Below are positions 33,216 to 44,366 of a stretch of 64,000 nt of DNA, one piece after another. Source of the DNA: Ottelia alismoides (lineage: Eukaryota; Streptophyta; Magnoliopsida; Alismatales; Hydrocharitaceae); NCBI GenBank assembly GCA_037367405.1, contig JAZKJV010003256.1, positions 806,001-870,000 on the forward strand, in the 5' to 3' direction. The notes beneath the pieces are model-generated. The model made no database searches, was not told the DNA's origin, and was given only the letters and a program-made list of their open reading frames with translations. Made by a program: the position numbers and the translations under genes. Numbering within the stretch: position 1 is the stretch's first letter; every line of letters starts with the position of its first letter.

Positions 33216-35205
33216 TTGATGGAGAACTCGAAGGGGATGGAGATGAGGCGATTTCGGCGGTCGGAGACAGATAAGATCACAGTGGGGAAGTCGCCGGAGC
33301 TCAGCTCCGGCGAACTTCGAATTTCGGATTTTGGCCTAAGCCAATCATCTAAATGCTAACCTAAGGACTGGAATTAAAAGCTAACACTAAAACCTAACTA
33401 CTAAGCAAGAAAGAACAGCTCTTATACCTGGGGGCCTCCAGGGAGCAGGGTGGTCGCCGGAGCACCACCGCGTCAAAATTTCTCCGACCTCCGGCCAAGT
33501 CGAGGTGCTGGGCGACTCCTCCTGTCACGAGGAACACACCAGGAGCAAGAACAAGGCGTTTTGGTGGAGTGAAAATGGCCAAATTCGAGGAGGAAGGCGG
33601 AGCTTTTTATTTATAGACATTGACGAGTGGCCTTATTGACCGGCGATTATTGATTAAACCAATGAGTATCAGATTGATCTATGATCTTGGCGGGCATCAT
33701 GGATGATCAGAGGACAAATCTTGTGAAGGAAGCGAGTGCGATGGTTCACTGAGCCAGGCGGGAAAAATGGCGGAAATCGGGGAAAAGACAGGTTGCGTGA
33801 AGTCAGACGCCTGGAGGTCCAGTTGACCGGGGTCAACGCGCGGAGGGATTGGGTTGGTCCACCTCAGCCCGCTACAAGACAGAATAGGGAATATTTCACG
33901 AAATTGAATTATTTGGCATAGTAAATGATTTTATTATTTTTTTCGTATAAAATAAAAAATGTGTATTATTTCATGTAGTATTTATTTATGATTTTTATTT
34001 ATTTTTTTGGATTATTTTATTATGGTTTTATTAAAGTAATGTGTATATGTATGTATTTACATGTGTTTTTGTGTATTTTATTTTTAATTTGTTTATTTTT
34101 AGTTTATTAATTTATTTTCTTATTTTATGAATTTATAACTTATTTTTATGAGTATAAGGGTATTTTTGTTTGATTTTTATGTATTCATTTACATTTTCAA
34201 ATAAATATGTATATGTATAAGTAAGTATACTTATAGGTATTTTACCTATAGATTATATACATCTTATTTATTTAGTGAATTTTCTTTATTTTTATTTTAG
34301 ATTTGTATTTTTAATGTGTTTTATGTGATATTTACAACATTATAAAAAAATGTGGATGAATAAAGAATAAAGGAATAAAATCCCCTTTTACATATAAGTG
34401 GTATAGGTATTTTGTCTATGTGGTACATAGACTTATTTTATTTTACAAATTATCTTTGGTTTTCTTTTAATATCAATATGTATAAGTATTATATACATTA
34501 TTTACAAGATTCTAAAAATATGAATTTGTAAGAATAATAACTATTGAATAAAATGAATATTTTAATCGGGTACTATATACAATGAGGGTCAAAAACCTAA
34601 CTTTCACAGATGGACTCCAAAAATTATGAGATCAATTTTATAAAATAGTTTATGAGATGCTATATACAATTAAAGGTGAGTTTGGGTGATTTGGAGTTTT
34701 TATTTGCAAGATATGGGTCTGTGAAGTTGAGATTTTGGCTTTTTATTCTGTGTATAAAATGTACACTGAGTGTTATTTTTACACAAACTCAATTTTGTAT
34801 TTTTATTTACATTATTATCTACAACTTTCATGAACAAAATTTCTTGATTTGATGAATAAATAATTATGTGCAAAATAGGTGTCAAAAATGCATAAATAAA
34901 TGAATAAATAAATGAGGTATTTATTGTATAATTGGCCCTTATCTCCCCCTACTTCATTCCTTGTCGACCAATTCCATTCTGGCCTTGGTCTCGGGGTTAG
35001 GGTCATAAAATATTTGCAATATTTTATTCCTTTTTCTTTTCTTCTCTTTATTCTATAATTTTGGCATTAAAAACCTTATTTTATGTATAATTAATACAAT
35101 AAATAATAGATGCTAATATGAACAAATTAATGCTATTTACATGCATTTGCTGGGGTTTTTAAGGCCAAAATGATAGAATAAAGGTGATGAAATGGAGATT
35201 CATCA

Positions 35206-35218
35206 CCCCCCTATACTT
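35206..35218 (-). promoter_or_regulatory. Polypurine tract of Element I
   Basis: AAGTATAGGGGGG on the minus strand ends directly at the 3' LTR start (35205). Confidence 0.9.
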
Positions 35219-37535
35219 GCCGTTGCTAGTCCCTAGCAAATAATTATGCAATAAGTACAAAAAGAATAAAGGAAAGAAAAAGGAAAATGAAAGGAAGATA
35301 GAGTGAATAGGGGTGCTTTCAGTACAATGCATGTCTTTACAAAATCTGAGATTGGAGCTCCTGTCAGCCCTTAGGTGTGAATGTGTGTGGAACCTAGTCG
35401 GGAACCAACTTTAAAACACAACAGCCTTCGATAGTCACAGAACTTGGTTCAAATCACCTCAATAGCCTGGTCAGAACTAGCCTACACCATACACAAACCC
35501 TTATGACTATGAAGCTGACTTGCACAGTGTAAGTGATATGTAGCTCCCCACCTCTGAAGTGACAAAGAAACAACCTCCCCCAACTCGGTAACTCTAAGGC
35601 CTCGGTCTAGCAACTTTTTCCTCGAGAAGCGGGGTATTCCCTTCTAAGTTCAAGTGCAACCGGCTCAAGAAGAGGGGGAAGAAGTATAGACTTTTGGAAG
35701 CTCAGCCAGTGTAGCTAAGTCTCCCGCTGCAAGCTTCATGAGATGTAACATGGATACCATAAGCTTTTGCTTTATTGAGCTATATACACTCCAGTGGGGT
35801 TATTAAATTTTCAATCCGACCCACCACTTTTTTTGGAGTTCCTTTTTGCAAAATTTTTTTTTTCAATTGCATCTGTACAACATATCTACATGGTGCAGCA
35901 TATATACAAGAAATTTCTTCTTGAGCCAGTAGACTATCCCTCTTTTGAAGCTTTATTGCAACCCTCAGCTTCTGTCTTTAGCCTTCATCACCACTAGACC
36001 AAGTTGAGGTGCACTTCCTTCACTATAAGAAGAAGAGAGGTTCCGCCTAGAAGTACTACCCTCATATGCCACCCCAAGCCAAAGGAAACTGCCTCCTCAC
36101 CACCTCATCCATGGAGAGCTATGTGAAAGGTGCAGGTGTCCAAGTTAGGTCACGGCCGACAAGAGTCATGCGTGTGTTTCGAAAAGTTCTAGTTAGTCTA
36201 CTGAGGTGCCTTGAACCCAGCCCTGCTTTCTCAAAGAATTAAGTCTGACTGGACCTGAAGTACCTTAAACCTAGTTCCCATAAGGTTCCAGTGCAGTTAA
36301 GTGCAGTAAGGTCCAACCGAGCTCCACTCTGAGACTTTATTAGACTGATTCAATCATCAAGCTCACTCAAAAAGAGTATGCATGGTATGCTTATGCTATG
36401 CACAATGAACGATGCAATTTTTCACAAAGACGCAAAGAATGTTTTTACACAAAGAAATTTTGCAAAAAAAATAAGAGCTTGACACATACAAAGAGTATCT
36501 ACCATTATTTACACGGGCGTACTGCTTTATTTACAAAATATATGAATTTATACAGACTTTACATGGAATAGTTTATTTAGGTTGTTGAGAAAGAATTTTA
36601 TGTACTTTATTTCTTATTTACAGGTATTTGTAATAGTGATCTTATCCTTCAGTTCTTAGTTTTGAAAATAGTTTTGCAAACTATAGTACACGATAATTTT
36701 TGCAATCATTTACACGCATTTGAAAACTATTTTTGCAAAGAATTTTCACACTATATGTACATTTTTCGCAATAATTTTGACAAACATTTTTCACAACATT
36801 TGCACACAGGTTTTTGAAATCCTTTCTTTCACACAAAGAAAAAAATTTTGCAATCAACACAGTTTCCCGCATTTGAAATCATTTCACATCAAATTTTCCA
36901 AAACTGGTCACACTATTTTTCAAATCATACTGTATAGGTATCTGATTTATTAATCAGTAGGTACAAGAGAAGAAAAATTGTCTTTGACGTATAGTATGGT
37001 TCTGTTCTTATAAACTTTATTTGGCTTATTCCTTATTTACAAATGAAAGATTTTTGTGCAAATTCCTCAGACTTACTCGAGAAACATTTTCACAAGGGTT
37101 TTCGAAAACTCTAGTCCAAAATAATTTTTGTAACATGTACACGCATTTGAAAACCCTTTTACAAATGTTTTACACACCACAGATAGATTTTCAAAACAAT
37201 TTTTGACAATCAACTTTTCACAATCATTTGCACACTAATTTCCACATATTTTGCTTTCACTCAAAGAAAATAGGTTTTACACACAAACTAATCTTTTCAA
37301 TCGTTGAATACTTGTTCACGCTATTTTCAAACAACTTTCACGAGATTTTTCGAAGGAGAAGTTTCGTAGAACACTTTTCTGACTTACTAGTCAGTATAAT
37401 TACAATGAGTCTGAGGAACTCACAATCATCTTTCATTATTATAAAGCTACTTTTTACATTTTATTTTGTGTTTGTAGTGATATTTTATTTTTCAGTATGA
37501 GTTATGGCTTTTAGTATATACATAGTATATACGAC
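35219..37535 (-). other. 3' untranslated tail of Element I
   Basis: No gene and no env-like ORF is seen on either strand. The segment 35220-36420 matches the tail of Element II (about 56760-57940) throughout. The inner part holds a diverged tandem duplication, listed separately. Confidence 0.7.
36540..37410 (-). repeat. Diverged tandem duplication (about 430 bp) in Element I tail
   Basis: Two units each end in a small hairpin (CTGATTTATTAATCAG at about 36941-36956, and a TGACTTACTAGTCAG-type sequence at 37380). They share the order of TTTGCAA, ACACGCATTTGAAAA, TTTTGACAA and TTTGCACAC blocks. The same pair is found in Element II, so the duplication predates both. Confidence 0.65.
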
Positions 37536-37539
37536 CCCC

Positions 37540-37887
37540 CTATACTTAGCTTGAGCTATGTCCTCATAGATCGGAAGGAAAAGCAAAGACATAACTCGTA
37601 CTGCGTATAGGCAGATCTAAAGAATAAATACGAATGAAATAAATGAATTAGAAGTTGACCGTCCCCCCTATACTAAGGATCAAATAATCCGAAGTATAGC
37701 AGGTGTACAAAAAGCGGGGGGGTCAAGGGTGAGAATACACTGATCGTACTCAGATTGTCTCCCCCTATACTTAGGGTAAGATACTCCTAAGTATAGACAA
37801 GAAGAGGAGACAATGGAGAGGATCGAACAGAAATGAGAAACCCTAGGTGCACATCCCCCTATACTTAGGACCAAGTACGTCCTAAGT
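37540..37887 (-). repeat. Array of four hairpins each followed by a polypurine-tract-like G-run (Element I)
   Basis: Arms (plus coordinates) are 37863-37871/37879-37887 (9 bp, perfect), 37765-37775/37786-37796 (11 bp, perfect), 37668-37680/37687-37699 (two mismatches) and 37540-37562/37588-37610 (long, with wobble pairs). On the minus strand each right arm runs into AGTATAGGGGG or a close form. The order, spacing of about 100 bp and long-loop last module equal those of Elements II and IV. Confidence 0.85.
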
Positions 37888-37967
37888 GGAGAAAACTGTC
37901 TACAAAGGCGGCACCTTTTAGATAGAAGAAGAAAATAGATAAGGAAAAGAAGAAGAAAAGAAGAAAA

Positions 37968-38282
37968 TCAGAGCAATAATGGTTGTAGTACATCGTCTGA
38001 ATCCTTTGGTGCTGCAGGAGGTGTAGAGATATCCTCGGGGTGCACTAACTGAATAGAGTCAACAACGGCCAAGAATGAATCTGGTTCCAAGTAAGGCTTC
38101 AGTAGTTGGCCGTTGACGACGAAGGGTTGTGCGTCAGGGGACAATTCTGATATAGCAATGCTTCCGTTGTCACGCACGTCACATACTCGAAATGGCCCTG
38201 TCCACTTACTTTTTAATTTACCTGGGAATATCCGCAACTTTGCATCAAACAACCACACTTTCTGCCCAACATCGAAGGTCTT
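37968..38282 (-). pseudogene. Integrase C-terminal tail of Element I, beyond the stop
   Basis: It continues in the same frame after the TGA for 104 codons to a TAA at 37968-37970. It codes for KTFDVGQKVWLFDAKLRIFP, then KSKWTGPFRV and ELSPDAQPFVVNGQLLKPYL. This is the SH3-like GPF/Y-type end of Ty3/gypsy integrases (GPFRV motif). It is lost from the protein unless the stop is read through. Element II keeps the same segment at 54890-55202. Confidence 0.85.
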
Positions 38283-41200
38283 TCATCTGATGTGCCGGTC
38301 ATGCCAGCGTTTCACCTTCTCTTTGTACATCAAGGTGTTATCGTATGCGCCGTCTCGGAATTCCAAGAGCCTGTTCAGATCATTCTTTCTCTTCTGACCA
38401 CCTTTTCGTGAGTCCAGGTTACAATTACTAATTGCCCAAAGGGATTTGTGAAGTAATTCCACGGGCAGATGACATGGTTTTCCATATACAAGACGGTAGG
38501 GCGACATGCCCAAGGGAGACTTGTAGGCTGTACGGTAAGCCCAAAGAGCTGAGTCCAAGAGTTGAGACCAGTCTTTTCTGTTTGGCCTAACAAGTTTCTG
38601 CAATATAGTCTTGATTTCTCTATTGGATAACTCCGCCATGCCATTGGTCTGCGGATGATAAGGAGATGCGACGCGGTGATCGATGCCGTACTCCTTCGTT
38701 AACTTCTTGACCTCTTTGTTGATGAAATGACTACCCCCGTCGGATATGAGAATCTTGGGTATCCCAAACCGCGAAATGATGTTCTTCTTCAGAAACTGGC
38801 AAACTGTTTTGCTGTCGGCGGCTCGGGCGGGGATAGATTCAACCCAACGACTCACGTAATCTACGGCAAGAAGGATGTGCTCAAAACCTTGACTGTTAGG
38901 GAAAGGTCCCATGAAGTCAATGCCCCATGCATCGAAAACATCTGCTATCTGAATGAATTTCAGAGGCATTGAGTCTTTGGCAGTGAGTGTCCCTTTCAGT
39001 CGCTGACAGTCAATACATCTTTTAACAAATTCTGCTGCATCCTTAAATAAAGTGGGCCACCAGAAGCCACACTGCAATACTTTCGCTGCCGTACGATCTC
39101 CAGAATGGTGCCCACCAGATTCGAACGAATGACAATGCTCGAGGACACTAGATTGCTCCGTCTGAGGAATGCACCGGCGCCAAATACAATCTGCTCCTTC
39201 CCTGAATAGAAGGGGATCTTCCCACTGGTAAAAGCGGATGGTCGACATGAATTTGTTCTTCTGATTCTTCGTCCAATCCGAAGGTATTACCCCAAAGGCG
39301 AGGTAATTTACAATGTCAGCATACCAAGGGAGAGCATCCACGGCTAAGATAGCTTCGTCAGGGAAGGTCTCTGTGATAGGTACGTTGCTCAAAGGAGAGT
39401 CATGCTGCTCTATTCTGGAGAGGTGATCTGCTACCACGTTCTGAACTCCAGGTTTGTCCTTAATTTCCAGATCGAATTCCTGGAGGAGAAGGATCCAACG
39501 AATCAGTCTGGGCTTGGCATCCTTCTTCTGCTGTAGGTACCGAATAGCAGAGTGGTCTGTGAAAATTGTGACCTTTGACCCCAACAAATAGGATCTGAAC
39601 TTTTCTAAGGCGAAAACCACAGCCAGCAGTTCTTTCTCTGTTACTGTATAATTTCTTTGAGCTTCATCTAATGTTCTGCTGGCATAGTGAATGGCATAGG
39701 GCGCCTTATCTTTCCTTTGCCCTAGAACAGCTCCGACGGCAAAATCTGACGCATCGGTCATTATTTCAAAGGGAAGAGTCCAGTCTGGAGGCTGCAAGAT
39801 TGGAGCTCGAGTGATAAGCTCCTTCAATTGATTGAAGGCAAGGAGGACTGGCTGATCAACAATAAACTCTGTCTCCTTGCACAAAAGTTCTGTCAGAGGT
39901 TGGGCAATGCGGCTGAAGTCCTTGATAAATCGTCTGTAGAATCCCACATGCCCCAAGAATGACCTCACATTTTTTACTGACTGAGGTGGCTGAAGGTTTG
40001 AAATGACATCCACCTTAGCTGGGTCGACTTCCATGCCACGTTTGGAAACGACATGGCCCAACACAATACCCTCTGTGACCATAAAGTGGCTCTTTTCCCA
40101 TGAGAGCACTAAATTGACTTCCCGGCATTTCTGAAGCACTCTGTCTAGGTGCTCGAGGCAAGAATCGAAACTGTCACCATAGACGGAGAAATCATCCATG
40201 AACACCTCGAGGAAACTGCCTACCATTTCGGCGAAGACTGCTAGCATGCATCTTTGGAAGGTTGCGGGTGCATTGCATAATCCAAAGGGCATCCTCTTGA
40301 AGGCGTAGGTGCCGAACGGGCAAGTGAAGGTAGTCTTCTCTTGATCCTCAGGGGCGATCGCCACTTGGTTGTACCCGGAGTACCCGTCCAGGAAGCAGAA
40401 GAACTCCTTGCCTGCTAATCTCTCCAAGACTTGATCAATAAATGGTAAGGGAAAGTGGTCCTTCTTGGTTGCTGCATTTAGGCGGCGGTAGTCAACACAC
40501 ACCCGCCAGGACGTCGGTACCCGAGTTGAAATCTCCTCTCCTTTTTCATTTGTGATCACAGTAAGCCCGGATTTCTTGGGAACTACATGCAGGGGGCTTA
40601 CCCATTTTGAATCGGAGATGGGATAAATGAACCCTGCATCACACCACTTTGTGATTTCTTTCATTACCACGTCCCGAAGGTTAGGGTTTAGCCTTCTCTG
40701 AAATTCGCGGGACGGCTTGGCATCGTCTTCTAGATAGATATGGTGTGAGCACAGAGCTGGATTTATCCCTCGGAGGTCTGATACGCTCCAACCAAGTGCC
40801 TTGCGGTTCTTTTCTAGAATCTCGAGGAGTCGAGATTCTTGATCCCGATTCAGCCTGCTGCTGATGATGACTGGATACATGTGTTCTTCACCCGTAAGGA
40901 AAGCATACTTCAGGCCTGCAGGAAGTGGCTTGAGTTCTGGTTTCGGTCCGTCCCCTTTACCGGTCACTTTTGAGACCATGCTGGTGGTGGGATGTACTTT
41001 GAGACTAGTACCATCCTCAACATTCTGTTGAGATCCCAGTGATGTACCGAACGGTTCTGCGGTGAGCTGATTATGTTCGGTCTGGAGTGAATGCTCAAGA
41101 AGATGCGCTTGTATCTGAGAATCTGTCTCCCATGGATCATCGGAGCTTATGATGATTGTGCTTTCCAAGTCCTCCTCAAGAGTGAGGATTTCTTGGGTCC

Positions 41201-44200
41201 ATGGATCGTCCAGTGACAACTCCGAGTCTCTGATCTCCGCAATAAAATCACAGTCGGCTTCTGATGCTGCTTGACTTTCATCAGTTGTGGCGTTCTGTTC
41301 CTTGTTCATGGTGAGCGTGATTTGTTTGGTGTTCGAGCTGAAGGTGATCTTGCCAGACCCGTAATCAACCACGGCACCGGAAGTATGAAGAAATGGTCTG
41401 CCGAGGATGATAGGAGTCTGGAGCAGTGGTGCAGGAGAGTCCATGTCAAGGACTACAAAATCAGCTGGGAATCTCATCTCCTGCACGGTAACTATCACAT
41501 CTTCCAACAAACCGCGGGGCCGCTTAACGGATCGGTCAGCGAACTGAAGGATCATTCGTGTCTGCTTGAGCGGTCCCAGCCCGAATTCTTGCATTATGGA
41601 CGAGGGCAGAAGGTTGATGGAAGAACCACTGTCAAGAAGAGTACGCTCGAAGACCTGATCAAAAATCACACAGCTGATCAGAGGTGCTCCTGAGTCTTGC
41701 TTTTTCTGGGGGAGGTTGGTGATAGCTGCAACTGTGGCCATGGACAAAACGTGTTTTTCTACCTCTCGGCGTCTGTTGTCTTGCGCTGGGCGACGCCTGT
41801 CAGTACATGCTTCTTTCAATCCTTTCTTCACAGCTGGCATGTATTCCACGGCCTTTAACAAGGGAATCTCAACAGTCAATTTATCCAAAATATCTACAAC
41901 ACCTGGATCATACAATGCAGTTTTTCTTTTTGCCATTTTTTTGGATTTTTGTATTGCATGAGGAAAAGGAATATTCACATTACTGGCAGGAAAACTAGAG
42001 TTCTTATTTACATCAAGATTATCGCCCACAGAATGTTGCACATCCGGACTACAAAAAGGCGTACAAGCTGGATCTAACTCTGCTGGTACTGCTGGGCGAT
42101 CAAAAAGGGTAGCATTGGCTCCATCGGCTGGCACAGGATCGGCTGATGCTGGCGGCTCCTCCAAGGCTGGCGCGGCTTCACTTCTGCTACAGGCTTCTTT
42201 TTGGTGTTTTTGTTTTTGCGGATTTTTTTGTATTTTTGGCTGGAATTGCTTCTGGCAATGCACGACGGCTGGACTGGCTTCTCCTTCCTCTTCCTCCTCT
42301 CCCGCCCCTGGAGCTGGCACGGTTGATGCGGAAGATGACGATCCACCTGTTTCTTTATTCACCCCATATCTGGTAGCAGGCGGAGGCAAGGCCCTACCGC
42401 TCCTGAGAGTCACAGCATTAGAAAAAGCAGTAATATCATTATCACACGCGGACTGGACATCACATTCTACCTGCTCCTTCTTCTTGAAATTGTTGGGGTT
42501 GGCTTCGACCTGCGCCGGGATGGTAGTGCGAGTGGCGGTCAGGTCATCAAGCCGCTTAGTCATCTCTGCTAGCCCTTGGACAAGCTGGGCTAGACACTCC
42601 ATGGTGGGATTAGCTGGGGGCACATCAGAAGATGCAGCGTGCATACCACGCTGCTGTTGGTTAGATGGATGGGGAGGCTGCTGATGGTGTTGCTGTGGTG
42701 GAGCAGGAAGTTGAAGTTGTTGGTAGGATGGAGAGGGATACTGCTGGTATGATTGAGGCTGAGCAGCCGCGTATTGGTGATACGGCTGTGGATGGCGATA
42801 CTGTGGCTGCTGCTGATACGGAAAGTTCTGCCTCCATTGGTGTGCGAACTGAGGAGGCTGCTGGTGTTGCTGAGAGGGGTGCCCAAAACGACCACCCTGA
42901 GGTTGGTGGTACTGCCGGTTGGCAAATGGCTGACCCTGGAGTTGTCCCTGAGGACGGGTCGGCTGTGCATCATTAGTCCAAACCCCATTAACTTCCTGGA
43001 CCAGGGGTGGTGGCGGGAACACTGAATCGGTGTCTGAGATAAACTCTGGTTGGTACACAACCATCTGCTGTTGCGGCTGGCTCTGATCAGGTGCCTGCAC
43101 GTAGTACACGTGCTGAACTGTCGGTGGTTGCTGGCTTGGCTGCGGCTGGTGTAGCGGTGGTTGCTCGTCTTTTCTCTCAGCTGGAGCTTCGAGCGGTGCT
43201 GCCGACTGAACAGAATTGATGGTACCTACCAGCAGTTCTAGCTGCTTGGTGATGTGATCCAGCTTGTCCAAACTCTGGGTCCTCTTCTCGATTAAGGCGA
43301 GTTTTTCGAGATCTTTTGATCGCTTCTCGATAATGTCAACTTTAGAGAGATGTCCCCCGATGATGCTGAGGTTGGAGCTTTCATCTCTCTCTGATACTTT
43401 TGATGCAGCCATGTGAACTTGTTTCTGGAGGATCTGGGGCTGCCTCTGGTATGCCTTGGATGAAGAGAGGGCGGCCTCTCCTTCGGCCATTTCTTCGAAA
43501 ATTTGCCATACAACATCTTCATCCTTGTTGAAGTGGGAGCCCCCACATGCTGCGTCTACGAGCCTTTGGCTTTCAATGTTCAGTCCCCCAAAGAAATGCT
43601 GAACCAAGCTGGTCTTCGGAATATCATGATGGGGACACTTTTCCTGCAGATCAGTGAATCTCTCCCATGCTTCATGTATCGACTCATGGGGTCCTTGGGA
43701 GAAATTACTGATACGGGCCCGCATCTGGTTGAGTCGACCCAGAGGGTAATACTTGTGCAGGAAGGCAGACTTCAACTCCTCCCAGGTCGTCACGACCTTT
43801 CCCATATGATTGACCCAATAGAGGGCCTTGTCCTGTAGGCTGAAGGGGAAAGCCGTCATCTTTACAATGTCCAGGGGGACATTCGGATAGTGGGTGGTGC
43901 GGCAAATGCGGGAGAATTGCTGCAGGTGAATGTATGGCTCTTCATTGGTGTTGCCATGGAATGCAGGGAGAAGGGCTATGAATTGGGGCTTCAGCTCAAA
44001 GTGAGCGTGCACCGGTGGAATGAGAATCCACTCGGTCATCTGGCTGTCTCCCGGATTGTATGTTTCTTTTAGTGTTGGCTTCGGCTGTGGTTGGAATTCA
44101 GGATCATCATTGGGGTCGTCACCACCTCCTCCACCTCCATCTCCTCCTCTCCTGCCTCCTCTGCCTCTGCCTCCTCCTCCATCGTCTCGGTTAATCACAT

Positions 44201-44366
44201 CGTTCAACATATCCTGGAAAGCGGTCTGCGTAAGGGCCTGCTCAGTCAGCTGCTGCTGGATAGCCTGGATAGATGCCAGTAACTGTGCATTGACTTGGTT
44301 CTGATCTGGCATCTGTCCCTCTGGTGTGGGTGGCTGCTGACCCTTGCCCTTTCCTCCTGGCGCCAT
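38283..44366 (-). CDS. gag-pol: Gag-Pol polyprotein of Element I (stops 105 codons early)
   Basis: The chosen start is the ATG at 44366 (MAPGGKGKG), also present in Element II; an in-frame GTG at 44420 is less likely. Domains by residue: Retrotrans_gag about 110-300; Gln/Pro-rich 400-620 with no CCHC knuckle; aspartic protease with DSGSS at 912; reverse transcriptase with FMDD at 1389-1392; RNase H with TDAS (Asp 1538); integrase with an HHCC zinc region, then catalytic Asp 1817, Asp 1876 and Glu 1912 (exact D35E spacing). All catalytic residues are present. A TGA at codon 2028 (38283-38285) replaces CGA; Element II has CGA here. The integrase catalytic core is upstream of the stop. In the family, the polyprotein is cleaved into capsid and enzymes that copy and insert the element. 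Confidence 0.93.
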   Translation of the reverse strand: MAPGGKGKGQQPPTPEGQMPDQNQVNAQLLASIQAIQQQLTEQALTQTAFQDMLNDVINRDDGGGGRGRGGRRGGDGGGGGGDDPNDDPEFQPQPKPTLKETYNPGDSQMTEWILIPPVHAHFELKPQFIALLPAFHGNTNEEPYIHLQQFSRICRTTHYPNVPLDIVKMTAFPFSLQDKALYWVNHMGKVVTTWEELKSAFLHKYYPLGRLNQMRARISNFSQGPHESIHEAWERFTDLQEKCPHHDIPKTSLVQHFFGGLNIESQRLVDAACGGSHFNKDEDVVWQIFEEMAEGEAALSSSKAYQRQPQILQKQVHMAASKVSERDESSNLSIIGGHLSKVDIIEKRSKDLEKLALIEKRTQSLDKLDHITKQLELLVGTINSVQSAAPLEAPAERKDEQPPLHQPQPSQQPPTVQHVYYVQAPDQSQPQQQMVVYQPEFISDTDSVFPPPPLVQEVNGVWTNDAQPTRPQGQLQGQPFANRQYHQPQGGRFGHPSQQHQQPPQFAHQWRQNFPYQQQPQYRHPQPYHQYAAAQPQSYQQYPSPSYQQLQLPAPPQQHHQQPPHPSNQQQRGMHAASSDVPPANPTMECLAQLVQGLAEMTKRLDDLTATRTTIPAQVEANPNNFKKKEQVECDVQSACDNDITAFSNAVTLRSGRALPPPATRYGVNKETGGSSSSASTVPAPGAGEEEEEGEASPAVVHCQKQFQPKIQKNPQKQKHQKEACSRSEAAPALEEPPASADPVPADGANATLFDRPAVPAELDPACTPFCSPDVQHSVGDNLDVNKNSSFPASNVNIPFPHAIQKSKKMAKRKTALYDPGVVDILDKLTVEIPLLKAVEYMPAVKKGLKEACTDRRRPAQDNRRREVEKHVLSMATVAAITNLPQKKQDSGAPLISCVIFDQVFERTLLDSGSSINLLPSSIMQEFGLGPLKQTRMILQFADRSVKRPRGLLEDVIVTVQEMRFPADFVVLDMDSPAPLLQTPIILGRPFLHTSGAVVDYGSGKITFSSNTKQITLTMNKEQNATTDESQAASEADCDFIAEIRDSELSLDDPWTQEILTLEEDLESTIIISSDDPWETDSQIQAHLLEHSLQTEHNQLTAEPFGTSLGSQQNVEDGTSLKVHPTTSMVSKVTGKGDGPKPELKPLPAGLKYAFLTGEEHMYPVIISSRLNRDQESRLLEILEKNRKALGWSVSDLRGINPALCSHHIYLEDDAKPSREFQRRLNPNLRDVVMKEITKWCDAGFIYPISDSKWVSPLHVVPKKSGLTVITNEKGEEISTRVPTSWRVCVDYRRLNAATKKDHFPLPFIDQVLERLAGKEFFCFLDGYSGYNQVAIAPEDQEKTTFTCPFGTYAFKRMPFGLCNAPATFQRCMLAVFAEMVGSFLEVFMDDFSVYGDSFDSCLEHLDRVLQKCREVNLVLSWEKSHFMVTEGIVLGHVVSKRGMEVDPAKVDVISNLQPPQSVKNVRSFLGHVGFYRRFIKDFSRIAQPLTELLCKETEFIVDQPVLLAFNQLKELITRAPILQPPDWTLPFEIMTDASDFAVGAVLGQRKDKAPYAIHYASRTLDEAQRNYTVTEKELLAVVFALEKFRSYLLGSKVTIFTDHSAIRYLQQKKDAKPRLIRWILLLQEFDLEIKDKPGVQNVVADHLSRIEQHDSPLSNVPITETFPDEAILAVDALPWYADIVNYLAFGVIPSDWTKNQKNKFMSTIRFYQWEDPLLFREGADCIWRRCIPQTEQSSVLEHCHSFESGGHHSGDRTAAKVLQCGFWWPTLFKDAAEFVKRCIDCQRLKGTLTAKDSMPLKFIQIADVFDAWGIDFMGPFPNSQGFEHILLAVDYVSRWVESIPARAADSKTVCQFLKKNIISRFGIPKILISDGGSHFINKEVKKLTKEYGIDHRVASPYHPQTNGMAELSNREIKTILQKLVRPNRKDWSQLLDSALWAYRTAYKSPLGMSPYRLVYGKPCHLPVELLHKSLWAISNCNLDSRKGGQKRKNDLNRLLEFRDGAYDNTLMYKEKVKRWHDRHIR

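Larger units (their letters stand above)
31063..35205 (-). repeat. 3' LTR of Element I (4143 bp)
   Basis: On the plus strand it runs from TGATAGAGCC to GATTCATCA. The TATA box is 33608-33615 (minus). Twin G-boxes are at 32287-32304 and 32451-32474, and a TA/T-rich microsatellite at about 31370-31630. The U3 end matches Element II well; the U5 tip (31063 to about 31150) does not. Confidence 0.92.

Noticed and set aside
35219..37535. env-like third ORF
   Set aside because: No ORF over about 100 codons and no signal peptide or membrane segments in a convincing frame; Element II agrees.
42115..42684. 189-codon plus-strand ORF inside Element I
   Set aside because: Lies antisense to Gag-Pol and is a shadow of it.
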